Assembly (NCBI GenBank): GCA_020853885.1 | Contig: JADYXZ010000014.1 | Location: 248,001 to 312,000, forward strand | Direction: 5' to 3' | DNA: 64,000 nt | DNA from: Bradyrhizobiaceae bacterium | GTDB taxonomy: Bacteria; Pseudomonadota; Alphaproteobacteria; Rhizobiales; Xanthobacteraceae | Shown here: piece by piece, positions 9,117 to 17,886 of the stretch | How positions within the stretch are numbered: the stretch's first letter is position 1 | Layout: each line of letters opens with the position of its first letter | The notes under the pieces: generated by a model | The model's input: only the letters and a program-made list of their open reading frames with translations | The model's database searches: none | What the model was told of the DNA's origin: nothing | Program-made: the position numbers and the translations under genes

Positions 9117-10349
9117 CTACTGATAGCTCCGCTCGTCAGCGATCACCTTGCCGTCGTTCGGCAGCGAGCCGGCGGCGACGAGCTCGACCTTGCCCTTGAG
9201 CTTCGTGATCGCCTGCAGGGTCTCCGCGATCCTGTCCGCCTGCGCCGCCTCGCGCGAGGCGGCTTCCGCCCTCAGCGTCATGGCGTCCGTCTCGCCCTCG
9301 CGCGTGACCACGAGCCGGAGCCGCGCAAGCTCCGGATGGCGCCGCGCGATCTCGGCGACCTGCTCCGGCCGCACGAACATGCCCTTGATCTTCGTGGTCT
9401 GGTCTGCGCGCCCCATCCAGCCCTTGATACGGGCGTTGGTGCGGCCGCAGGGCGAGCGGCCCGCGAGCACGGCGGAAAGATCGCCGACCGCAAGTCGCAC
9501 CCAGGGCCGCCGCACGTCAAAAGAGGTGAGCACCACTTCGCCGACCTCGCCGTCGGCAACCGGGTCGCCGGTGCCCGGCTTCACGATCTCGAGCAGCACG
9601 TCCTCGCAGACGATCATGCCCTCGCGCGCCGGCGTCTCGTAGGCGACGAGGCCGAGGTCGCCGACCGCGTAGGTCTGGTAGGCGTCGATGCCCCACGACT
9701 TCACTTCCGCCTGCAGCGAGGGCGGAAATGCCGCGCCGGAGACAACGGCCTTCCTGATCGGAAACGCGCCCTTGCCCGCCGCGATCCACGCGTCGCGGAG
9801 AATCTTCAGGAAGTCCGGCGTGCCGGTATAGGCAACCGGATTGAGCTGCTCGATCACCGCGAGCTGGTGATCGGTATTGCCCGGTCCGGCCGCGATCACC
9901 GGGCAGCCGAGCGCCCGCGCGGCGAGATCGAGCATGAAGCCGCCCGGCGTCAGGTGATAGGCGAAGGTGTTCAGCACGATGTCGCCCTTGCGGATGCCCG
10001 CAGCAAAGATGCCGCGCGCCACCCGCCAGGGATCGGACCCATCGACCTCCGGCTGGAATACCGGTCCGGGCGAGACCGAGAACCGTGCATAGCTCGCGAC
10101 CGGCTCCGGCAAGAGCGAGGCGAACGGCGGATCGCCTTTCAAGAGCGCCGGCAGATCGGATTTGCGGAACACCGGCAGCTTCGCCAGCGCCTCCCGGCTG
10201 GTGATCGCGCGCGGATCGACGTCGCCGAGATGCTTCTTCCAGCCCGGCGCTTTCAGCGCCGCGCCGATCAGCCCGGGCAATCGCGCCAGCAGATCGCGTT
10301 CGCGCTCGGTGGGGTCGCGGGTTTCGAGCTGGTCGTAGAATTCACTCAT
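9117..10349 (-). CDS. Phenylacetate-CoA ligase-like protein (PaaK family), divergent
   Basis: A 410-residue protein with the fold-level signature of the PaaK branch of adenylate-forming enzymes: N-terminal YDQLETRDP, LPVFRKSDL, ALGCPVIAAGPGNTDHQ, YTGTPDFL, the QTYAVGDLGLVAYE region, and a C-terminal domain with KGMFVRPEQV. PaaK enzymes adenylate an aryl acid and transfer it to CoA. The usual Ser/Thr/Gly-rich phosphate loop (SSGTTGKPT) is replaced by SVSPGPVFQPE at about residue 100, so the activity may differ. The ATG at 10349 (MSEFYDQ) has GGTGGA about 8 nt upstream. It is the last gene of the transporter operon, 35 nt after livF, which links it to the imported acid. Confidence 0.8.
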   Translation of the reverse strand: MSEFYDQLETRDPTERERDLLARLPGLIGAALKAPGWKKHLGDVDPRAITSREALAKLPVFRKSDLPALLKGDPPFASLLPEPVASYARFSVSPGPVFQPEVDGSDPWRVARGIFAAGIRKGDIVLNTFAYHLTPGGFMLDLAARALGCPVIAAGPGNTDHQLAVIEQLNPVAYTGTPDFLKILRDAWIAAGKGAFPIRKAVVSGAAFPPSLQAEVKSWGIDAYQTYAVGDLGLVAYETPAREGMIVCEDVLLEIVKPGTGDPVADGEVGEVVLTSFDVRRPWVRLAVGDLSAVLAGRSPCGRTNARIKGWMGRADQTTKIKGMFVRPEQVAEIARRHPELARLRLVVTREGETDAMTLRAEAASREAAQADRIAETLQAITKLKGKVELVAAGSLPNDGKVIADERSYQ

Positions 10350-10383
10350 TACGCAAATCCACCGCCATGTAATCAACGCACAC

Positions 10384-11232
10384 TTACGCCAGCCACCGTT
10401 TCCGCCGCTTGTAGTGCTTCACGTCGCGGAACGAGCGGCGGCCGCTCTCGCCCATGCCGAGATAGAATTCCTTCACGTCCTCGTTCTCGCGCAGGTGCTG
10501 CGCATCGCCGTCGAGCACCACGCGGCCGTTCTCGAGGATGTAGCCGTAGCGCGCGTAGCGCAGCGCCATATTGGTGTTCTGCTCAGCGAGCAGGAACGAG
10601 ACCTTCTCCTTCTCGTTCAGCGCATGCACGATCTCGAAGATCTCCTCGACGATCTGCGGCGCGAGCCCCATCGACGGCTCGTCGAGCAGGATCATTTTCG
10701 GCCGCGACATCAGCGCGCGGCCGACCGCCGTCATCTGCTGCTCGCCGCCCGACGTGTAACCGGCGAGCGAGTTGCGCCGCTCCTTGAGCTTGGGGAAATA
10801 GGCATAGACGCGCTCGAGATCATCGCGGATCGCCGCCTTGCCATCGCGGCGGGTGAACGCGCCGGTGAGCAGGTTCTCCTCGACCGTGAGATGGCCGAAG
10901 CACTGCCTGCCTTCCATCACCTGGATGCAGCCACGCCGCACGAGTTCATTCGGCGGCAGGCCGTGCACGGCCGCCCCGTCGAACACGATCGATCCCTTGG
11001 TGACCTCGCCGCGCTCCGAATGCAGGAGATTGGAGATCGCCTTCAACGTTGTGGTCTTGCCGGCGCCGTTGGCGCCGAGCAGCGCCACGATGCCGCCCGG
11101 CGGCACCTCGAGCGAGACGCCCTTCAGCACCAGGATCACGTGGTCATAGACCACCTCGATATTGTTGACCGAGAGGATCTGCGCGGCCGGCGCCGCTTCG
11201 GCCTCAGGTCTCTTTTCTACTGCGCGGGACAT
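10384..11232 (-). CDS. ABC transporter ATPase, LivF type
   Basis: The 282-residue ATPase shows Walker A (GANGAGKTT), a signature with TSGGEQQM in place of LSGGQ, Walker B (MILLDEPSMGL), and a C-terminal extension rich in Arg/Lys (RDVKHYKRRKRWLA). It is the second ATPase of a hydrophobic amino-acid/amide-type (HAAT) importer and would pair with the LivG-type ATPase at 14892-15695 below the LivH/LivM channel. The LivF group in such aryl-acid clusters often carries this longer tail. It is separated from the binding-protein gene by a palindromic repeat pair and is 35 nt from the PaaK-like gene. Confidence 0.92.
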   Translation of the reverse strand: MSRAVEKRPEAEAAPAAQILSVNNIEVVYDHVILVLKGVSLEVPPGGIVALLGANGAGKTTTLKAISNLLHSERGEVTKGSIVFDGAAVHGLPPNELVRRGCIQVMEGRQCFGHLTVEENLLTGAFTRRDGKAAIRDDLERVYAYFPKLKERRNSLAGYTSGGEQQMTAVGRALMSRPKMILLDEPSMGLAPQIVEEIFEIVHALNEKEKVSFLLAEQNTNMALRYARYGYILENGRVVLDGDAQHLRENEDVKEFYLGMGESGRRSFRDVKHYKRRKRWLA

Positions 11233-11257
11233 CGCCAGTTCTCTCAGGCTCTACAAT

Positions 11258-11373
11258 CGCCCTCATCCTGAGGAGGGCGCGAAGCGCCCGTCTCGAAGGA
11301 TGGGGGCGGGTCTTCTATTCCCCTCGTCCTTCGAGACGCCGCGCTTCGCGCGGCTCCTCAGGACGAGGGGAAT
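11258..11373. repeat. Palindromic repeats, family A, copies 4a and 4b
   Basis: Copy 4a (11258-11306) has CCCTCATCCTGAGGAG, a GGGCGCGAAGCGCCC tip and CGTCTCGAAGGATGGGGG. Copy 4b (11317-11373) has perfect arms ATTCCCCTCGTCC and GGACGAGGGGAAT. Both lie within the transporter operon, directly after the binding-protein stop codon and before the LivF-type gene. The position resembles REP elements after malE or hisJ that protect upstream mRNA. Confidence 0.88.
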
Positions 11374-11394
11374 TTTTCGCGTTACCTCACGACC

Positions 11395-12720
11395 TCACTT
11401 CTTGTCGCAGGGCTCCGTGCGCTTCGGCCAGCCGGTGTTCTTCTCGACATAGTCCTTGGCTGCCGCTTCGAGCAGCGGGCGCACTTCTTCCTTCATGGGC
11501 GTGATCCAGTCGGTGATCTTCACCCACTTCTGGCCGTCCCACTGCTGCACATAGGCCGCGTGGTGACCGTTGTGGTCCGCGCAGGTAACGTTCGTCACCG
11601 GCGCGCCGAAGCCCGGTAGGCCGAGTTCCTTCCAGCGCGCCTCGGTGATGTTGAGCGTCTCGAGGCCGCGCCGCACGTCCGCGCCCGTCACCGCTTTCTT
11701 GCCGGTGATCTTCTGCGCGTTGGTGATGGCCTCGGCGATCAGCACGGAATTATAGACGCCGCGGTTGTAGAGGTTCTCCGCGAACTTGTCCTTCTGCGTC
11801 TGGCTCTTGCCGAGGACGTGCTTCTCGATGTCCTTGAGCGCCGGGTAGTTGGAGCCCACGCCGTGGAAGTTGAGCGTGAGATAGCCCTTGCCGCCCTCGC
11901 CCGCCGGACGCGCGTCGTCCTCGCCACCCGACCACCAGATGCCGATGAACTTGTCCATCGGATAGTTGGTGCGCGCAGCTTCGCGCACGGCCGTCGGATT
12001 CATCGCGCCCCAGCCCCACATGATCATCCACGCCGGCTTGTCACGCCGCACGTTCAGCCACTGCGCCGACTGGTTCTGCATTTCCGCCGCCGGCACCGGG
12101 TAGAGCTTGGTCTCGAAGCCGTACTTCTTGGCGAACTGCTCGAGCAACGGGATCGGCTCGCGGCCATAGCCGCCGTCGAAGAAGATGAAGCCGATGGTCT
12201 TGCCCTTCAGTTTGTCGAAGCCGCCCTCCTTCTGGGCGATGTGCTTCATGATGATCGACAGACCATCCCAGTACGTCGCCGGCGGGTTGAACACCCACGG
12301 GAAGCTTTCGCCGACCGCCGACGCCGACAGGCCGTAGGCCATCGACAGCACCGGGATCTTGTCGACCGCCGCTTTCGGGATGAGCTGCAGCGTGATGCCG
12401 GTCGAGTACGGATTGGTGATGACCGGGCTCTTCGCCTTCGTCGACTCGTAGCACTCGACGCCTTTCTTGGTGTCGTAGCCGGTCTCGCACTCTTCGATGG
12501 CGAGCTTCACACCGCCGATGCCGCCGTCGCGCGCGTTCAGCATGTCAAGATAGTCATGCATGCCGTTGGCGATCGGAATGCCGGAGCCGGCGAATGGCCC
12601 GGTCCGATACGAGAAGAGCGGCACATAGATGCTGTCCTGCGCCGAGGCGGCCGTGACGAAAGCGGGCGCGCCCGCCGTCGCCGCGAGCACCGCGCCGACC
12701 ATGAGAGCTTTCAAACGCAT
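11395..12720 (-). CDS. ABC transporter periplasmic substrate-binding protein (HAAT family)
   Basis: A 441-residue protein with a signal peptide (LKALMVGAVLAATAGAPAFVTAASA, cleavage near residue 27). It has a type I periplasmic binding fold of the LivJ/LivK/AmiC class: YVPLFSYRTGPFAGSG at the N terminus, MLNARDGGIGG, and AIEECETGYDTKKGVECYE. The last 15 residues are charged and end in a Cys. Family members of this length in acyl-CoA-ligase operons bind aryl or alkyl carboxylates rather than leucine, but the ligand cannot be read from sequence. It is encoded between the LivM-type permease (98 nt upstream) and repeats 4a/4b. ATG at 12720, with the typical Arg/Lys n-region. Confidence 0.9.
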   Translation of the reverse strand: MRLKALMVGAVLAATAGAPAFVTAASAQDSIYVPLFSYRTGPFAGSGIPIANGMHDYLDMLNARDGGIGGVKLAIEECETGYDTKKGVECYESTKAKSPVITNPYSTGITLQLIPKAAVDKIPVLSMAYGLSASAVGESFPWVFNPPATYWDGLSIIMKHIAQKEGGFDKLKGKTIGFIFFDGGYGREPIPLLEQFAKKYGFETKLYPVPAAEMQNQSAQWLNVRRDKPAWMIMWGWGAMNPTAVREAARTNYPMDKFIGIWWSGGEDDARPAGEGGKGYLTLNFHGVGSNYPALKDIEKHVLGKSQTQKDKFAENLYNRGVYNSVLIAEAITNAQKITGKKAVTGADVRRGLETLNITEARWKELGLPGFGAPVTNVTCADHNGHHAAYVQQWDGQKWVKITDWITPMKEEVRPLLEAAAKDYVEKNTGWPKRTEPCDKK

Positions 12721-12818
12721 TGTTTTCCTCCCTTGCGTTTCAACTCCCGGTCCGTGGACCGGGACCATTTCGCCTCCCCGCGCATCTGCGGGCAGGTATT
12801 GGACGTCAGTTTGCCTCC

Positions 12819-13895
12819 TCAATACGGGAATGGCCACACCCTCAATTTCTGCTTCGTGATCTGCCACAGGCGGGCGAGCCCGTGCGGCTCGACGATCAGG
12901 AAGATGATGATGAGACCGCCCACGATCAGGAAGCTCATGTGCTCGATCGTCGCCGAGTGCATCGGCACGCCGAGCGCGTCGGGCAAGAGGCGCAACAGGA
13001 TCGGCAGGCCGAAGATCAGCGCCGCGCCGAGATAGGACCCGAGCAGGCTGCCGAGCCCGCCGATGATCACCATGAACAGGACGAAGAAGCTCTGGTTGAT
13101 GTTGAAGGTCTCGGCTTCTGCGCCGCCGTACCACAGGAACACCAGCATCGCGCCGGCCACCCCGCAATAGAACGAGGACACCGCGAACGCGAGGAGCTTG
13201 GTGCGCAGCAGCCGGATGCCCATGAGCTCGGCGGCGATGTCCTGGTCGCGCACCGCCATCCACATGCGGCCAATGCGGCCATGCACGATATTCGAGGCGA
13301 TCCACGTCATCGCAACCACGATGATCAGCACCGTGAAATAGCGCGTGTGCAGCGATGCGTTCGGACCGGTGATGACGATGTCGCCGAGCATGCGCTGCGG
13401 CACCTCGATCGCGTTGGAAACGTTGTAGTTGACGAGCCAGGGGATGCGGACGAAGCACCACTGCAGGAAGAACTGCGCGGCAAGCGTCGCGATCGCAAGA
13501 TAAAATCCCTTGATGCGCAGCGACGGCAGCCCGAACACCACGCCGACCGCGGCGGCCACGAAGCCGGAGCAGATCATCCAGATGAGAATGTTTACGCCCG
13601 GAAAGAGGCTCGTCAGCTTGTAGCAGGCATAGGCGCCGACCCCCATGAAGGCGCCAGTGCCAAGCGATAGAAGCCCCGTATAGCCGGTGAGCAGATTGAG
13701 CCCGATCGAAGCCAGCGAATAGATGAGGAACGGGATCACCACCGCCTGCAGCAGGAAGTTGCTGCCGTAGAGCGGGATCGCCACGAACGCGAGCAGCAGG
13801 ATGATGGCCACGCCGATCCGATCCTGCCGGATCGGAAACACCGCCTGATCGGCGAAGTAGTTGGTCTTGAACTGGCCGGCCTCGCGGTAAAGCAT
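12819..13895 (-). CDS. ABC transporter permease, LivM type
   Basis: The 358-residue membrane protein has about ten hydrophobic segments and the LivM hallmarks GYTGLLSLGTGAFMGVGAYA, PSLRIKGFYLAIATLAAQ and IIGGLGSLLGSYLGA. It ends in PHGLARLWQITKQKLR. It would form the translocation pore as a heterodimer with the LivH-type permease, which starts 3 nt upstream of its own start. This spacing implies coupled translation and equal dosage. Confidence 0.93.
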   Translation of the reverse strand: MLYREAGQFKTNYFADQAVFPIRQDRIGVAIILLLAFVAIPLYGSNFLLQAVVIPFLIYSLASIGLNLLTGYTGLLSLGTGAFMGVGAYACYKLTSLFPGVNILIWMICSGFVAAAVGVVFGLPSLRIKGFYLAIATLAAQFFLQWCFVRIPWLVNYNVSNAIEVPQRMLGDIVITGPNASLHTRYFTVLIIVVAMTWIASNIVHGRIGRMWMAVRDQDIAAELMGIRLLRTKLLAFAVSSFYCGVAGAMLVFLWYGGAEAETFNINQSFFVLFMVIIGGLGSLLGSYLGAALIFGLPILLRLLPDALGVPMHSATIEHMSFLIVGGLIIIFLIVEPHGLARLWQITKQKLRVWPFPY

Positions 13896-13898
13896 CGG

Positions 13899-14882
13899 CT
13901 ACACCCGCTCGATGATCTTTTCGCCGAACAGGCCCTGCGGCCGGAACAGCAGGAAGACGAGGGCGATGAAATAGGCGAGCCAGCTCTCGATGCCGCCGCC
14001 CAGGAGCGGTCCCCAGTAGAACTCGCCGAGCTTCTCGCCGACGCCGATGATGAGCCCGCCGACGATCGCGCCGGGAATCGACGTGAAGCCGCCGAGGATC
14101 AGCACCGGCAGCGCGCGCAGCGCGATGATCTGGAGCGCGAAGGAAACGTCCGAGCGCGCCGCCCACATGATGCCGGTGACCAGCGCGACCAGCCCCGACG
14201 CGAACCACACGATCACCCAGATCTGCTCGAGCGAGATGCCGACCGAAAGCGCCGCCTTGTGGCTGTCGGCGACCGCACGCAGCGCCCGCCCGATCCGCGT
14301 CTTCGAGAAGAACACGGCGAGCCCCGCCACCATCAGCGAGGCGATGATCGCGGCCGCGATGTCGATGTGCTGGAACGTGACGAAGCCGCCGAAGATTTCC
14401 AGGTCCCAGGCGCCGCGCGGCAGGAACAGCTCGTTCGTGATCATCACCTTCGGCTCGCCGCCGAAGATCAGTTCGCCGAGCCCGATCAGCACATAGGTGA
14501 GCCCGAACGTCGCCATGAACAGGATGATGTCGGGCTGGTTGACGAGCGGCCGCAGCACGAGCTTCTCCACGGCGATCGCAAGCCCGAGCATCACCACGAC
14601 CGTAAGCCCGAGCGCCGCAAACGCGGCGAGGTGCGCGTTGGAAACGCCGACGCGCGTGAGCAGCGCGAACAGCCCGACGAGCGTCAGCGCCGCGAACACC
14701 ACCATGATCCCCTGCGCGAAATTGAACACGCCCGAGGCCTTGAAGATCAGCACGAAGCCGAGCGCGATCAGCGCATAGAGCACGCCGCCGACGAGCCCTT
14801 CCCACAGCGTCTGCAGCAGGAGGTCCGGCGCGGAGCCCATCTGCACGAACGGATCGAGGAAAATTTTGTAGAGGAGATCCAT
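13899..14882 (-). CDS. ABC transporter permease, LivH type
   Basis: A 327-residue integral membrane protein with eight to nine hydrophobic segments. LivH features are GLVGGVLYALIALGFVLIFKASGVFNFAQG, split here as motif ALIALGFVLI plus FNFAQG, then IGRALRAVADS and GGFTSIPGAIVGGLIIG. The first 20 residues (MDLLYKIFLDPFVQMG) are longer than in amino-acid LivH and match the subgroup found with aromatic-acid clusters. It lies 9 nt after the LivG-type gene stop. Confidence 0.93.
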   Translation of the reverse strand: MDLLYKIFLDPFVQMGSAPDLLLQTLWEGLVGGVLYALIALGFVLIFKASGVFNFAQGIMVVFAALTLVGLFALLTRVGVSNAHLAAFAALGLTVVVMLGLAIAVEKLVLRPLVNQPDIILFMATFGLTYVLIGLGELIFGGEPKVMITNELFLPRGAWDLEIFGGFVTFQHIDIAAAIIASLMVAGLAVFFSKTRIGRALRAVADSHKAALSVGISLEQIWVIVWFASGLVALVTGIMWAARSDVSFALQIIALRALPVLILGGFTSIPGAIVGGLIIGVGEKLGEFYWGPLLGGGIESWLAYFIALVFLLFRPQGLFGEKIIERV

Positions 14883-14891
14883 GCCCGCCCC

Positions 14892-15695
14892 TCAGTGCGC
14901 CACGCCCAGATAGGCGTCGATCACCGCCTGATCCTGCTTCACCTGGTTCGGCGCGCCGTCGGCGATCTTGCGGCCGTAGTCGAGCACGACCACGCGGTCC
15001 GACAGGTCCATCACCACGCCCATGTCGTGCTCGATCAGCGCGATCGTCGTGCCGAAATGATTGTTCACGTCGATGATGTACCGGCACATGTCCTCTTTTT
15101 CCTCGAGGTTCATGCCCGCCATCGGCTCGTCAAGCAGCAGCAGCTCGGGCTCCATCGCCAGCGCGCGGCCAAGCTCGACGCGCTTCTGCAGGCCGTAAGG
15201 CAGCCGCCCCACCGGCACGCGCCGGATATGCGGAATCTCCAGAAAGTCGATGATCTCCTCGACCTTGCGCCGGTGCTCCACCTCCTCCTGCAAGGCGGGG
15301 CCGTGGCGGAGGATGTGCCAGAAGAAGCTGCGCCGCATCTTCAGCGTGCGGCCGGCCATCAGGTTGTCGAGCGTGCTCATGCCGCGGAACAGCGCCACGT
15401 TCTGGAACGTGCGCGCGATGCCGAACTCCGCCGCCTCGTAGGGCCGCATCTTGCCGCGCCGGACGCCCTTGAAGGTGATCGTGCCGTGGTCTGCCTGGTA
15501 GAAGCCGTTGATCACGTTGAGCATCGAGGTCTTGCCGGCGCCGTTTGGGCCGATGATCGCGCGGATCTCGCCCTTGCGGATGTCGAACGAGACGCCGGTG
15601 AGCGCCTTCACGCCGCCGAACGAGAGGGAAATGTTTTCCGCCGCGAGCAGCACATCGCCCGCGGCGATCTCGGACGGCGACGACGGCGCCCTCAT
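14892..15695 (-). CDS. ABC transporter ATPase, LivG type
   Basis: The 267-residue ATPase has Walker A (GPNGAGKTS), a long insert with ARTFQNVALFRGMSTLDNL typical of LivG, signature region LPYGLQKRVELGRAL, and Walker B (LLLLDEPMAGM). The signature is LPYGLQ instead of LSGGQ, common in this subgroup. Its ATG overlaps the stop of the acyl-CoA synthetase gene by 4 nt (ATGA at 15692-15695), which places the synthetase and transporter in one operon. Confidence 0.93.
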   Translation of the reverse strand: MRAPSSPSEIAAGDVLLAAENISLSFGGVKALTGVSFDIRKGEIRAIIGPNGAGKTSMLNVINGFYQADHGTITFKGVRRGKMRPYEAAEFGIARTFQNVALFRGMSTLDNLMAGRTLKMRRSFFWHILRHGPALQEEVEHRRKVEEIIDFLEIPHIRRVPVGRLPYGLQKRVELGRALAMEPELLLLDEPMAGMNLEEKEDMCRYIIDVNNHFGTTIALIEHDMGVVMDLSDRVVVLDYGRKIADGAPNQVKQDQAVIDAYLGVAH

Positions 15696-17671
15696 GCCGC
15701 CCGCCCCATCGGCTCGGGCGCGGACTCCGCCGGATAGGTCTTCATGTCGCGGATCTTCACCCGGCCCGAGATCACGCCCTTGCGGCCGTCCTCGAACGTC
15801 ACTTCCGTGGCGATGTCGACCTCGCTCGATCCGTCGTACAGCGCGGTCGCGAGCGGCGCGTACCGCTCGGCGATGAAGCCGCGCCGCACCTTCTGCGTAC
15901 GCGTGAGCTCGCCGTCGTCGGCATCGAGCTCTTTGTGCAGAATGAGGAAGCGCTTGACCTGCGCGCCGGCCATCGGCCCTTCCTGCGACAGCGAGCGGTT
16001 CACCTCGTCCACGTGCGCCGTGAGCATGTCATAGACCTTCGGATGCGCGGCGAGCTCCTGATAGGAGCCATAGACGACGTTGTTGCGCTCGGCCCAGCTT
16101 CCCACCGCGACGAGGTCGATGTTCAGCATCACCGTCACGAAATCGCGCTTGTCGCCGAACGCGACCGCTTCCTTGATGTTGGGATAGAACTTCAGCTTGT
16201 TCTCGATGTATTTCGGCGCGAACAGCGTGCCGTCCTTGAGCCGACCCACGTCCTTGGCGCGGTCGATGATCTTCAGGTGCCCGGTCTTCGGGTCGAAGAA
16301 GCCGGCGTCGCCCGTGTGCACCCAGCCGTCCGGCGTCTTCGCCTCCGCCGTCTTCTCCGGGTCCTTGTAGTAGCCGACGAACACCCCGGGCGAGCGGAAC
16401 AGCACCTCGCCGCTCTCCGCGACCTTCACCTCGACGGCGATGTTCGGCTTGCCGACCGTGTCGGCGTAAATCTCGCCGTCCGGCTGCGCGGTGATGTAAA
16501 CTGAAGCTTCCGTCTGCCCATAGAGCTGCTTCAGGTTGATGCCGAGCGAGCGGTAGAAGCGGAAGATTTCCGGCCCGATCGCCTCGCCCGCCGTATAGGC
16601 GACCTGGATGCGCGAGAGCCCGTAGCGGTTCTTCAGTGGGCCATAGACGAGGAATTCGCCAAGCCAGTAGATGAGCCGCGCCAGAACCGGCACGCGCTCC
16701 TTGTTCAGGATCTTCTCGCCCCACTTGCGCGCGTGGTTGATGAAATAGTGGAACATGCCGCGCTTGAGGCGGCCGGCATCTTCCATGCGAACCATCGTCA
16801 GCGTGAGGAGATTCTCGTAGATGCGCGGCGGCGCGAAGGCATAGGTCGTGCCGATCTCGCGCCGGTCCTCCACCACCGTCTCCGGGCTCTCCGGGCAATT
16901 CACGCAGAAGCCCGCCACATAAGACTGCGCGTAGGAGAAGATGTGGTCGCCGACCCAGGCCATCGGCAGATAGGCGATGACTTCTTCCTTTTCCGTCAGC
17001 CCGTCGAAGATATTGGCGTTGCGCGAGCTGACAATCGCGTTCTCGTGCGTCAGCATCACGCCTTTCGGCTTGCCCGTGGTGCCGGAGGTGTAGAGGATCA
17101 CCGCAAGATCCGCGCCCTTGCCGCGTGCGATCTCCTTCTCCCAGTTCAGGCCCGACTGCTTGGACGCGGCCGCGCGTCCGATCGCCTGCACGTCCTCGAA
17201 CGACTTCAGCCGCGTGTGGTCGTAGTCACGCAGGCCCCGGGTTTCGTCGTAGATGATGTAGTTGAGCGTCGGCAGCCGGTCGGAGATGGACAGGACCTTG
17301 TCGACCTGCTCCTGGTTCTCGACCACCGCGATCTTCACGCCCGCATGCGCGAGCACATAAGCCATCTCGTCGGCGACGGAGTCTTGATAGACCGGCACCG
17401 GCACCGCGCCGAGCGCCTGCGCCGCGCACATCGTCCAATAGAGGCGCGGACGGTTTGAGCCGACAATCGCCACTTTGTCGTCGCGCTGCAGTCCGAGCTC
17501 GGCCAAGCCGACCGAGAACGCGCGCACTTCCTCGAGTACCTGCGCCCAGGTCCAGCTGTGCCAGATGCCGAAGTCTTTTTGTCGCATGGCCGGCCGCTCG
17601 CCGCGCTGAACCGCATTGATGAGCAGCAGCTTCGGAAACGTATCGGCCAGCGACGTGGTGTTGGCGCCCAC
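15692..17671 (-). CDS. Long-chain-type acyl-CoA synthetase (AMP-forming)
   Basis: A 659-residue ANL-superfamily enzyme. Motifs are A3 ILYTSGTTGKPKGVM, AYLPMAWVGDHIF, YGQTEASVYIT, the GDAGFF hinge region and A8-like IIDRAKDVGRLKDGTLFAPKYIENKL. It activates a fatty or aryl-alkyl carboxylic acid to the CoA thioester; chain specificity is not visible. The GTG at 17671 is chosen because GGGGAGA lies 6-12 nt upstream; longer in-frame starts have no such site and add non-conserved residues. As the first gene of the operon, it points to a carboxylic acid as the imported substrate (inference). No membrane segment is seen. Confidence 0.92.
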   Translation of the reverse strand: MGANTTSLADTFPKLLLINAVQRGERPAMRQKDFGIWHSWTWAQVLEEVRAFSVGLAELGLQRDDKVAIVGSNRPRLYWTMCAAQALGAVPVPVYQDSVADEMAYVLAHAGVKIAVVENQEQVDKVLSISDRLPTLNYIIYDETRGLRDYDHTRLKSFEDVQAIGRAAASKQSGLNWEKEIARGKGADLAVILYTSGTTGKPKGVMLTHENAIVSSRNANIFDGLTEKEEVIAYLPMAWVGDHIFSYAQSYVAGFCVNCPESPETVVEDRREIGTTYAFAPPRIYENLLTLTMVRMEDAGRLKRGMFHYFINHARKWGEKILNKERVPVLARLIYWLGEFLVYGPLKNRYGLSRIQVAYTAGEAIGPEIFRFYRSLGINLKQLYGQTEASVYITAQPDGEIYADTVGKPNIAVEVKVAESGEVLFRSPGVFVGYYKDPEKTAEAKTPDGWVHTGDAGFFDPKTGHLKIIDRAKDVGRLKDGTLFAPKYIENKLKFYPNIKEAVAFGDKRDFVTVMLNIDLVAVGSWAERNNVVYGSYQELAAHPKVYDMLTAHVDEVNRSLSQEGPMAGAQVKRFLILHKELDADDGELTRTQKVRRGFIAERYAPLATALYDGSSEVDIATEVTFEDGRKGVISGRVKIRDMKTYPAESAPEPMGRAA

Positions 17672-17738
17672 TCGCGTCTCCCCAGATTGGCCGGTGAGGG
17701 CCAATTTATTCGCTACCTCTTTTGCGAGGCTTATCGTC

Positions 17739-17744
17739 ACTATA
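17739..17744 (-). promoter_or_regulatory. Possible -10 element upstream of the acyl-CoA synthetase operon
   Basis: The minus strand reads TATAGT here, 68 nt before the GTG start. I find no convincing -35 at 16-18 nt, so an activator-dependent promoter is possible. The neighbouring Crp/Fnr-type gene is an obvious candidate activator, but no matching dyad such as TTGAT-N4-ATCAA is visible. Confidence 0.3.
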
Positions 17745-17865
17745 CAGGTTCGCAGCGAAAATCGGGACCCGCAAGCCGCCACTTGACAGACAGGCCGGGG
17801 GTCTGTTCGCTATCGTTGCGGGTTCCGAGCCCGCACCCCCGTCAACTTGTTCCGAAAGCCGCGGC

Positions 17866-17881
17866 TACGACCAAGGTCGTA
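17866..17881. terminator. Short perfect inverted repeat after the Crp/Fnr-type gene
   Basis: TACGACC-AA-GGTCGTA is a perfect 7-bp stem starting 6 nt after the regulator stop codon on the minus strand. A GCCGCGGC palindrome and CTTTCGG follow. There is no clear T-run, so it could be a weak terminator or a protein-binding dyad. Confidence 0.35.
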
Positions 17882-17886
17882 AGCCG

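Noticed and set aside
11395-15087. A minus-strand open frame of 1230 codons spanning the binding protein and upstream genes
   Set aside because: Only the last 441 codons (from 12720) have protein features. The rest is the shadow of livM, livH and livG in another frame, with Arg/Ala-rich low-complexity translation.
15692-17782. Acyl-CoA synthetase starting at 17782
   Set aside because: The extra 37 residues lack similarity and a ribosome binding site, while GTG 17671 has GGGGAGA at good spacing.
17672-17886. FNR/FixK box in front of the acyl-CoA synthetase operon
   Set aside because: No TTGAT-N4-ATCAA dyad or close variant is seen; only a single TATAGT hexamer and a short GC-rich hairpin.
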